Of a stretch of 64,000 bases of DNA, positions 31,376 to 39,606 are shown in pieces. The notes below the pieces were generated by a model, which was not told the origin of the DNA, ran no database searches, and worked only from the letters and a program-made list of their open reading frames with translations. How positions within the stretch are numbered: the stretch's first letter is position 1; each line of letters begins with the position of its first letter. Made by a program: the position numbers and the translations under genes. The DNA comes from Emiliania huxleyi CCMP1516 (Eukaryota; Haptophyta; Isochrysidales; Noelaerhabdaceae): assembly GCF_000372725.1 (NCBI RefSeq), contig NW_005201277.1, positions 154,395 to 218,394 on the forward strand, read 5' to 3'.

Positions 31376-32518
31376 TCACGTCACTGCATCCTCCGCCGGT
31401 TCCTCCCGTCGCCTCTTCTTTGTTCGAATGTTTTTCAATCCATCCTTCACGAAGCCCTCCCATGTAGCTAGCGTTCTTGGCGAATGTCTCGAAATGGCCA
31501 GCAGGCGCTGTCTGCTCGCGGTCTGTGCGGGCCGCTCGTCCTCCTCGCCCTTCTTTCGTCCTCCCGTCCCACCCCTCCACCATGGCCTTCTCGGCACTTC
31601 TTTCTCCATCCGCCTCGCCCTGCCTTTTCGCATCGTGCCGTTCGCCCTCCATTCGGTGACCTCCATGGCTGTCCGCCCCTTTTTGGGTGGCGCTCTCGAT
31701 ACGGTTGCGTCAACCTCGACGTCGCTGTCGCCCTCCCCGTCCCCGCCGGCGTCCGTGCCTCGGTTCGCGTCATCGGTAGCGTCTCCGTTGTTCCCTCGTG
31801 CCCCGCCGTCGCCCTCTCTGCTCGGGCCGTTAGCGATTTCGCTCCTCCTGCGTGTCGCCCCTCCGTCCCCTCCCCTTTCTTCGTCGTCATCGTCGCTGTC
31901 GCGAAAGCCCTCCGGTCCCTCGATTCCCTCGCCTATCCCCTCCGCTGCGTCGTCCCAGTTTATATCCTCATCCTCTGCGCACGTCGCGTTGGCTTCCTCT
32001 TTCCCCCTTTCCTCCCTGCCCCTCTCGCTGTCTGGTGTTAATGGACCCCCTTCCTCTCCCTCGCCACCGTCACCGTCTCCATCCCCGTCGCTACTGCCCT
32101 CCATGCCCGCCGCCCTTTGTTTCACACTCGTCTCTGCCATGTCCGCCGTCGCCGCCGTCCTGTCTGCTGCGCTCTGTGCTCCGTGGTACAGTCGCTTATT
32201 GTTGCTCAGGATTAGCTCACGCACCAGGACAGCCTCCTGCTCGTTATTTTGGCTTGCCGATATGCATCCAAAGTTCCACGCTAGCTCCTCCTTCGTCACG
32301 TCTATCTTTTTGCAGTATCTCGCGAATGCCGTCCGCGCTTGCTGGGGTGTTATTGCGTTCGGATCCGCCCTGGTCCCCGCCCTGTATCCCATCTCCTTGC
32401 GGTGGCTCCTGTATGAGTCCCCATATGACCATGTGATTTCTTGGCCTTCGGATACGTAATGTGCATAGCTCATAGCGCCAATGCGACATCGGCAGCGCTG
32501 CACTGTTTGCTGAGACAT
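31376..32518 (-). CDS. ORF of the TTACC-tailed element; unknown, possible SET-domain end
   Basis: 380 residues. Residues ~15-50 (YVSEGQEITWSYGDSY, GYRAG) resemble the C-terminal motif of SET methyltransferase domains (GEEitwDYG...Y), but the catalytic NH..C block is absent. Residues ~60-120 include AFARYCKKIDVTKEELAWNF and ISASQNNEQEAV. The rest is a long acidic Asp/Glu/Gly stretch followed by a basic tail with KKRRREEP. The 85-residue C-terminus recurs at 46233-46490. Host capture by the element, or a host pseudogene carrying it, are both possible. Confidence 0.45.
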   Translation of the reverse strand: MSQQTVQRCRCRIGAMSYAHYVSEGQEITWSYGDSYRSHRKEMGYRAGTRADPNAITPQQARTAFARYCKKIDVTKEELAWNFGCISASQNNEQEAVLVRELILSNNKRLYHGAQSAADRTAATADMAETSVKQRAAGMEGSSDGDGDGDGGEGEEGGPLTPDSERGREERGKEEANATCAEDEDINWDDAAEGIGEGIEGPEGFRDSDDDDEERGGDGGATRRRSEIANGPSREGDGGARGNNGDATDDANRGTDAGGDGEGDSDVEVDATVSRAPPKKGRTAMEVTEWRANGTMRKGRARRMEKEVPRRPWWRGGTGGRKKGEEDERPAQTASRQRLLAISRHSPRTLATWEGFVKDGLKNIRTKKRRREEPAEDAVT

Positions 32519-32757
32519 AAAGGCGAAAACATCGTACGTATTGCATAAGACACGCTATGGACTATGCATTCGCGCGACGTCTGACCCTGCCAATGCATAG
32601 GCAGGACACACGGGTGCATATAGGGCCGGTACGTATGCATAGCAGTACTGACAACGTCTCGATGTACAAAGAGGGACAGGCACCAATGCGGCCGCCCAAG
32701 CTCACAGATAGCCCCCTTGGGTGGCGGCGGCGGGCACGCGCCATATTGCCGCAGGCA
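32519..32757. repeat. 75-bp direct duplication (32684-32758 and 32759-32831)
   Basis: CAATGCGGCCGCCCAAGCTC begins at 32684 and again at 32759; the two units share most of 75 bp. The second unit contains the stop codon and last codons of the glycosyltransferase gene, so its 3' end has been tandemly duplicated. Confidence 0.85.
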
Positions 32758-34925
32758 TCAATGCGGCCGCCCAAGCTCACAGGTGGCCCCCTTGGGTGGC
32801 GGCGGCGGGCACGTGCCATTGCCGCACGCCAGGCAGCCGCAGCGATCGACGGCCGCCCACGCTCGCGCGTCCATGTAGTGGATTGCCAGGCTGGTCGCAT
32901 CGCACCACCGCTGCAGTCCACCGCGGCCGCTGATGTCGTGGAAGCGCTCGTCGTCGAAATGTCGGATGTCGAGCGCCGCTGTCCACAGTCCGGCGGTGGC
33001 GTCGGCGGGCCAGATACGACGAAATGGCAGGCGGCTGTGCGCCACCCATTCGGCCACATCACGAGAGTAGACCCACCCGAGGCCCGACGGGTAGGGCAGG
33101 AAGAGAAAGAGGCCCTCGGCGAAGCTCGGGCGGAGCGATTTGGGCAGCATGCAGAGCCACAACGACTCGTTGCGCTTCAGCCCGCCCGCACGCAGCCTCT
33201 GCACGTCGTCATTACGGCACCCGCGCACGAACCGACCCCAGATGAGGTGCGATGTCGGGATCGGCTCGGCGCGGATCGCGCGGAGCAGCGCGTGCACCCG
33301 CACGTACGTGTCGTCGTGGATGCGCATGATATAGCCCGCACGCGGGTGCGCCTCAATCGCCCAGCGGAGCAGTGCGAGCAGCTTGCTGGCCTCGGGGTCC
33401 GAACGGCTGCGCGCGGGCACCGCGCCCCCCGGGACAAAGCCGTCGGAGTCGCTACAGTTGGCCACCAGTATGTCGCCGTGACGCCGCATCTCGGCCCTCA
33501 CGGAGCGGCGCAGGAGCGCGCTTGCGGCGGAAGAGCCGCCACCACCGCTGCCGCCGCCGCCGCCGCCGCCGTGGCCGCCGCCGCCGCCACCACCACCATT
33601 GCCACCCATGCCCAGCGCATCTGCACCGAGGACGAACGCGAGCGCAACGCGCTTTGCTAGGTGGTACGACGGGTAGGCGAATGTGAGTGTGTGCAGACCG
33701 TGGCGGATCGCGTCGCGGCGCTCCACGTGCGCTGCGCGTCCAAGCACGCCGATGACGAGCTCCACGCGAGATGTCGCGGCGGTGGTGTGGGAGGCAGTGG
33801 GCGCAGTGGGCAGGGGCTTGGTGCCGTCGTCGTCGTTAGCGGGTGCAATGCGGCGTGTCGCGGGCCCCGCAGCCCGCAGCGGTGACATGGCCGCGCGACG
33901 CATCGGCCACTCCGCCCAAACCCTGCCGCGCAGCGAGCGGTTCGACGCCGCCTCGGCGGCACGGCACGCGACGCGCGGCAACTCGCATGGCGCCATTGCT
34001 GCATAGCGGGCATGCTCGACGGCGTGCGGCGCGCCGGCGTCGACTGCGCGACCGCCGGTGTTCCCAGGGAAGCTCCAGGCCGAGCCGTGCAGCAACTTGG
34101 CGCCCGAAGTGAGCGAGGCGGCGGACCCATCGTAAAGCGAACCGCACGGCAGCACCAGCTGCGCGCGCTTCGGCAGAAACCGCAGCGCCGACAACTGAAT
34201 ATTCCACGTGCACGGCAGCTTTGCCACCATGGCTGGATGGCGCGCGAACGCCGCATTGAACCAGTCCTGGTCGCCAAACTCGAGGCGCGCGGATGGGCCA
34301 GCTGCGCCGAGCGCGCGCCACACCGCGTGGCTACTCACGTTGAGCCAATGCTGGCTGCGCGCGCGGGCGAGGTCCATCAGGACGAGGCCGCCATTGTACG
34401 GTGCCGCGGCGTACGGCCTCAACCAATACTGCGGCTTCCACTTGCGCAGACGGATTGCGTCGAGCGCCATGCCGAAGGCGATTGCTGACGAGGCGGCGCG
34501 CGCAGTCTCAAAGACGGCCCATAGTTCCGCCACGTCGGCTCGCCACAGAACGTCGGCGTCGACGGCGACAAGCGAGATCACGTCCGCTGGCAGCACGTGC
34601 GGCAGCGCCACCTTGACAAGGGTTGAAAAGTCGAGAGCGCTGCGCTGAAGTAGGGCTGAAGCTGAGGCCGGCATCAGCTGCGCCACCGTCTGGAAGACCA
34701 TTGCGCGCGTGTGAAGCTTGCAGCGCAGCCACGCGCCACCGCATGCGCTCGCGAGAAACTCTGCAAGAGTGGTATCGCTGGCCTCATCCGCCATCACGTG
34801 GATTTGAAGAGGCGACGGCCAGCTGTAGTGGTGGAGCAGCGACTTTATCATGACGATTGCCTGCGCGGCGGAGGCGTTGCCGCAGCCAGCGGTCCAAACG
34901 TGGAGCGGCGTTCCTCTCGCGTGAT
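32758..34925 (-). CDS. two-domain glycosyltransferase: GT8-like followed by GT31-like (5' end lost in gap)
   Basis: The frame runs from the sequence gap at 34925 to a TGA at 32758. First domain: TPLHVWTAGCGNASAAQAIV, then LVKVALPHVL and VAVDADVLWRADVAELW (DxD of GT8-type, as in xylosyltransferases and LARGE), then YNGGLVLMDL and EFGDQDWFNAAF. Second domain, after a Ser/Thr/Ala linker: LVIGVLGRAAHVERRDAIRH, GGGG-rich insert, GYIMRIHDDTYVRVHALLRA (a DDD-like motif of GT31 beta-1,3-transferases), and GYPSG.GWVYSRD-like LPYPSGLGWVYSRDVAEWVA. A Cys-rich tail closes it. Both families act in the Golgi lumen on nucleotide sugars. GT31's usual acidic triplet is HDD here. The N-terminal anchor probably lies in the gap. 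Confidence 0.8.
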
Positions 34926-35025
34926 NNNNNNNNNNNNNNNNNNNNNNNNNNNNNNNNNNNNNNNNNNNNNNNNNNNNNNNNNNNNNNNNNNNNNNNNNNN
35001 NNNNNNNNNNNNNNNNNNNNNNNNN
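34926..35025. other. assembly gap, 100 N
   Basis: Exactly 100 N, the usual placeholder for a gap of unknown size. ORFs drawn across it are not real. Confidence 1.
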
Positions 35026-35945
35026 TATCCCCTGACTTACCTTCCACGAACCTTCCGCGAGCCCTCTAGGCGCCGTCGTCGTCTTTGGAGGGTGGAGGAT
35101 GGGCGCGATGGGGCAAGACGTGCTCCTCGGCGATACGTCGCTCCTGCTAGATGCGACCCGCCGACACTTCCGAGAGACACTTCCGCGACACTTCCGATAC
35201 GTCGCTCCTGCTAGATGCGACCCGCCGACGCTGAGAGACACTTCCGAGAGACACTTCCGAGAGACACTTCCGAGAGAGCTCGACCCGCGACACTTCGACG
35301 AACCTTACACGAACTGCCTCCGAGACACTTCCGAGAGGCGTCTCCGAACCTGCCTCAAGCCTGCCAGCCCCGAGCGTGCCTCGTGAGCCTTCCGGGACCC
35401 TTCCGGGACCCTTCCGGGACCCTTCCGGGACCCTTCCGGGACCCTTCCCACGCAGGTACGTGCTCGACCTCGACGCGCCGCAGGTGCACCCGCCCTCGCC
35501 CAGCAGCGCTCGCGAGCGGGCCAGCCGCGCGTGGGCCGCCCGTGGTGCGCGGTCTCCAGGACACGTGGGCGCACGCACGCGGTGGCGCGCGAGGGTCGCG
35601 GCGGCCGCCGCGCCGCAGCGTGGCCGATGGGCGTGGATCGCCGCGGGGTGTGCGGCGGCGCTGCCTCTCCTCGCCCGCGTGGCTCACTCTGGCCTCCGCT
35701 GCCTCTGGTAGCGTGCCGGCGCGGCGCAGGATCCCGGCGGGGCGGCGGGCGGAGAGGAGGGGGGCGGCGCGAGCGGAAGCGACGGGAGCGGAAGCGACGG
35801 GAGCGGAAGCGACGGGCCGCCCTCTGAGCCGACGGGCGGGTGGACGGCGGTCGGCACCACGCCTAGAAACCACCGCCCCCTACCCCACCGTACCCGAACC
35901 CACCCTCCCCTACCCCACGGTACCCGAACCCATGGACGGCGATCG
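35026..35945 (+). other. gene remnants or exons with repeat-built introns, unresolved
   Basis: 35131-35165 is repeated exactly at 35195-35229, with ACTTCCGAGAGACACTTCCG-type 11-mers between and after. 35383-35455 looks like a GT-AG intron made of five CTTCCGGGACC 11-mers ending CCCACGCAG. The open stretch after it (35456-35711) encodes YVLDLDAPQVHPPSP and a hydrophobic WAWIAAGCAAALPLLARV segment. 35774-35818 holds three GGAGCGGAAGCGACG units. These may be exons of the gene ending at 36336, but I could not close a frame. Confidence 0.4.
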
Positions 35946-36130
35946 GCCACTAGGCCTAGAAGAAGACGCGTTCTTGCCTTCCGACTAGGGCTCGACTAGG
36001 GCTCGAGTGTGTTCCCCTGTATTCGACCAGTATTCGACCGTATTCATGCTTCCCCCGAATTCACGCGGTGCTCTGAAAACTTGACACAACACCGTCGTCC
36101 CGCCCTGAGGTTGGCGTATTCAGCGCGTAG
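35946..36130 (+). mobile_element. introner-like element, family 1, copy B (probable intron)
   Basis: Starts GCCACTAGG just before CTAGAAG, contains GCGGTGCTCTGAA, and ends CCCGCCCTGAGGTTGGCGTA, then TTCAGCGCGTAG. The following sequence, GCCACCACC, resembles the intron's own start. Aligned with 24539-24727 and 40432-40613 over its length. Confidence 0.7.
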
Positions 36131-36336
36131 GCCACCACCCCGTCCTCGGCCCGCTCGTCGACTACCACGGGCAAGTGGTGCCTCTGCTGGCGCTGATGCA
36201 GCACCTCGGGGGCAGCGCGCACGTCGCGCAGGCGGGCGCCAGCGGGAGCGAGAGCGAGGGCGGGGAGGGGAGCGGGAGCGAGGGCGGGGAGGGACAGGAG
36301 GAGAGCGGGAGCGAGGGCGAGCAGGGCGAGGAGTGA
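36131..36336 (+). CDS. probable last exon of an unknown gene
   Basis: After the TAG acceptor at 36130 the frame reads HHPVLGPLVDYHGQVVPLLA, LMQHLGGSAHVAQAG, then Ser/Gly/Glu repeats to a TGA at 36334-36336. The hydrophobic-to-acidic pattern and its placement right after an introner-like element suggest a true exon. Upstream exons are uncertain because of the gap. No family recognised. Confidence 0.4.
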
Positions 36337-36824
36337 TCTGGCAGGGCATGGACCATGGTCGCAGTGTCGTCTTGGCTTTTGCGGACCCTTTGCCCGCACC
36401 ACTGCTCCCCAGCACCCAGGGTCGGCGGGGAGGCTGGCCGTGCATGCGAGAGACGGTTTGATGAGAGACTGTGGTGCGGTGTGTGCTGCGAGGGTCTCGG
36501 TCCTGCCCTCTTGCCGTGCCATCCTCAGGGAATCGCGGCTCAAGCGGGAGGGAGCGGAGACAGTGGGCACCGAGCGAGGTCTGGGTGAGCGTCGTGTGAG
36601 ACCTTGATGATTGCTTCTCCGTGCTCCGTCCGACTGAGGTCGGGCGGGCTTCAGGGGCGCGCTTCTTGCCGGGGGTTGCCGCAGCGGGAGTGGGCGCGAA
36701 ACATAAGGTTATTTCCATCAAGTTGCGGGCCCGCTCACTTAGGGCGGACTTACGCACGTCCCCTCGTCTCCTCGATCGCGATTGCATGGCAGTGTGAGCC
36801 CCCTCTTCGCGGCAACTTACACAC
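36337..36824. other. intergenic, no feature recognised
   Basis: No gene signature on either strand. Probably holds the promoter of the hydratase gene, but no element can be named. Confidence 0.4.
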
Positions 36825-38311
36825 ATGCCCAGCCTGCTCCGCCATCGACTCGGATCGCTCGGATCGCGCTCGCTCTCCACACTCCTGCCAACCTCGCAGC
36901 GAGCTCAGGATGCTGCCGACGCGTTTGTGCACGCCTGGGTCTCCGGCGAGCCGCTCTCTTCGGAGCGCTTTCCTGCAGCGCCCGCGTCGGTGGACGAAAT
37001 GTACCAGACGCACCTCGCCATCCAGCAGCATCCTCTCGTCTCGACAAAGCTGGGAGGCCTCGGCGACACACGCCGGGCGCCGAGCAGGCAACTCTGTCAA
37101 CCTTTGCCGATGACATTCATTCCGCTCCTTCTCCAGGCGGGTACAAGCTGGGCGCCATTGGCGGCGCTGGGCAGCCCTGCATCTACGCGCCGCTCTTCAG
37201 AAACTACCTGGTGGAGGCACCGAGACGCCTCCATGGCACAAGAATCCTCCCGTCGCTTAGGCGCCACTAAGCACCCTGCCGCCGCCTGCGTCGTCCCCGC
37301 TGCTTAGGCGCCTGGCGCCGCGTTGTCGGCCGCCGCGATCCGACTCTGGCAAGTGGAGCCCGAGTTCGCTATAGTACTTGGGCGAGACCTCCCCACGCAG
37401 CCTGACGGCCGGCCACACAGCGTCAGCGACGCTTGGGCTGCGGTGCACCAGGCGTGTGTCCGCATCCCCACTCGGAGGGTAGTCTTGCAGCCTCGCGCAT
37501 CTCGCTCCACGCCACTCCTCTCGCATGGGATGGCGTGGCGGCGTGCGCGTATCCCGTCCCCAGGGTCGAGGGGTTGACGCTGGCGCTCCCCTTGCAGGTG
37601 GTGCTGTGTATCGAGTGCTGCGGCGCGAGACACGGCGAGCCCAGCGCGTGAGAGAGAGCGCCCGCTCGTCACGCCCTTGTCTGTGACCAGGCAAGCGCGG
37701 CAGGCCGGAGGCGTACGAGGCGTCGACCAAGCTCGGGTCATACTCGGACACGCTCAGTTCCGGCGACAACTTGCCCCGCGCGCTTTGCGCGAACCGAGGT
37801 GAGGCGCCAATGCATGCGTGTGCGAACAGGCGGCGTCGTCCTCGGCCCGCGGCTAGACGCGTCTGCGCTGAGGATAGACGATTTGCGCGGGGCGGCGACC
37901 CTCTCGGTCAACGGCGCCCCCGCTGCGCAGGGATCGGGGGCGGCAGCTCCAGAGGGAGGGCCTGTAGAGGTGCGTCGGTAGAGCGTTCGGAGCAGCGACG
38001 TGTAGCATTAGGGGCGAGAAGGCTCTCGAGAGGGGCCGTACTAGGGGCCGTACTGAGGTGGAGCTCGCAAGCGACTGAGCCCCAAGAGCATGCTGCGCCG
38101 TGGCGCACGGGAGAAGATCACAAATTGCCCCGACGAGAGCTAGGCGCTCGCGTGGCTCGCCAACCACCTCAACGGACGCGGGCTGGAGCTGCGCGCGGGC
38201 CAGCTGGTCGCCACGGGTCAGACGTGCAGCACCAAGGCCGTGCGCGCGGGCGACCGTCTGAGGGCGGACTTTGGACGGCTAGGCAGCCTCGAGATGACGG
38301 TCGCCCCGTAA
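36825..38311 (+). CDS. 2-oxopent-4-enoate hydratase / fumarylacetoacetate hydrolase superfamily enzyme
   Basis: Seven exons (36825-37053, 37137-37216, 37308-37451, 37598-37647, 37704-37798, 37830-37969, 38144-38311) total 906 nt, exactly 301 residues, with no internal stop. The N-terminus MPSLLRHRLGSLGSRSLST is Arg/Ser-rich and suits mitochondrial import. Family blocks in order: GYKLGAIGG, VEPEFAIVLGRDLP, SVSDAWAAVHQVVLCIE, GGVVLGPRL, AAQGSGAA, EALAWLANHLNGRGLELRAG, then QLVATG and RADFGRLGSLEM. The E-x-E of VEPEF matches the metal ligands of MhpD-type hydratases, which hydrate 2-oxo-dienoates in aromatic catabolism; the true substrate is unknown. Introns are GA-AG (37054-37136), GC-AG (37217-37307, 37452-37597) and GT-AG; one is only 31 nt (37799-37829). 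Confidence 0.85.
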
Positions 38312-39606
38312 TTCCCGTAGAAGCCTCGAGGTGAAGCGGCTATGACTCGCACACGCGGCCACGTGGAGAGTTGGCTATGACACATTTTTCTCTTGTGTCT
38401 TTGGGCCCGCCCCCGGGGCGCCCCGCGCCCGCCGCGGGCCCCCCGGGGTGATGCTCCGATAAACCCTCCGGATCTTCGACAAAAGTTGGATATTTCTTTT
38501 TTAAAATTGCAAGGTGTGAGTAAGAGGTTTATGATAGGGCTACTACGACGAACTATGCGGCAATCGACTGGGGGGCAGCCCCCCAGCATATCGTCCCGCC
38601 TCGGCGGCACACACTCGACGAGGACAGTCCGGCCGCCGAGATCGTGTCGCGCGCCGGCGACGATTGCGGCGTGGTCGTTTTGAAGCGAAGATGGCACGAC
38701 CACCGCCCTGCTTCGCAGACCGGGCGAGGAGGGGCCTGCTCCCGTCCCGCGAGGAACAGGAGGTCTCCCCCCCTCACCCGGCCTGAGCAGCGGCGGATGG
38801 ACGGCAGCCCCTTGAGTCGAGGGCGGCGCGACCATTGCCGAGCTCCAGCGACCAAAGGCCCGGGCGTCTGCTGATGGTCTCGCCGCCCCGCTCCGCGCCG
38901 CCCGCCGCCGCGCCGCGCCGCCGCCCGATGATTATTAAGTAATAATTAATTACCAAATAAGTAATTATACCACCAGCAGCCGCGCCGCCCCGCCCTGCAT
39001 CGCCCGCTGCCTCGCCGCACCGCCGCCTCGCGCCGCCCGCCGCCGCGCCGCGCCGCCGCTTGCACGCGTAAAGCGAGGCGTATGCGTGACGCATCACTGA
39101 GCCTCCACCCGGCTTGACACGGCACCAAAATACACGACGTCTCAGCGACGTCCTACGAACCGTGGGCATGGATGTGCATAAGGTGGCCGACAATTGCATT
39201 AGTGGCTCTTACATATCCATAGCGGGACTAATAACCTCCCACACACACACACACACACACACAGTGTGGTGCGAGGGAGTTTGGTTGTAAAATCTTTTTG
39301 TGTGCTGTGAGCCGGCGTTATTTTTTTTTTTGAGCTTAGCCTTCGATGTTATGAAACAACGCAAGGCGGACATGGCATATCGCTCTCGGGCTCACAGACA
39401 TCCCTCACACCCGCCGCACACCCGCGCCCCCGCGCGCGCCCCACCTCGGCCGGGAGAAAGGGGAGTGACAGTTTGGGATGAAAGCCCGAGTATGTTGAGT
39501 CCTGGCTCAACAACGCAGATAACAAGAGGGGGTGGTCCGGCTCCCAAGTCCGCGTGATTTTTTCTTTTGCTTTTTGGCGCGCCGCTTTTGGAGTCCTTGC
39601 CCTCGC
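38312..39606. other. intergenic; GC-rich repeats around an AT-rich island
   Basis: An AT-rich island (about 38927-38970, TAATAATTAATTACC) sits between two copies of a GCCGCCCGCCGCCGCGCCGC block (about 38898 and 39034). (AC)n lies at 39239-39263. A perfect 9-bp-arm palindrome CTGGGGGGCAGCCCCCCAG is at about 38570-38588. No gene. Confidence 0.5.

Larger units (their letters stand above)
31166..32518 (-). mobile_element. retroposon-like element, longer copy, TTACC-tailed
   Basis: Reading on the minus strand: an acidic-to-basic ORF (32518-31376), an (AC)n run (31303-31375), a ~110-bp non-coding 3' part and a tail of about five TTACC units ending near 31166. The same 3' arrangement occurs at 46222-46748 with an 85-residue stretch differing at one residue. 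The 5' limit is unknown. Tail plus 5'-truncated sister copy is the pattern left by non-LTR (target-primed) insertion; no reverse transcriptase is encoded here. Confidence 0.65.

Noticed and set aside
30652..31652. Three long overlapping minus-strand ORFs
   Set aside because: They translate the same 62-bp tandem repeat in different frames and end in a dinucleotide run; no non-repeat domain is present.
34711..35241. ORFs running across the N stretch
   Set aside because: The N bases are an assembly placeholder, so any frame across them is meaningless. Only the glycosyltransferase frame up to 34925 was kept.
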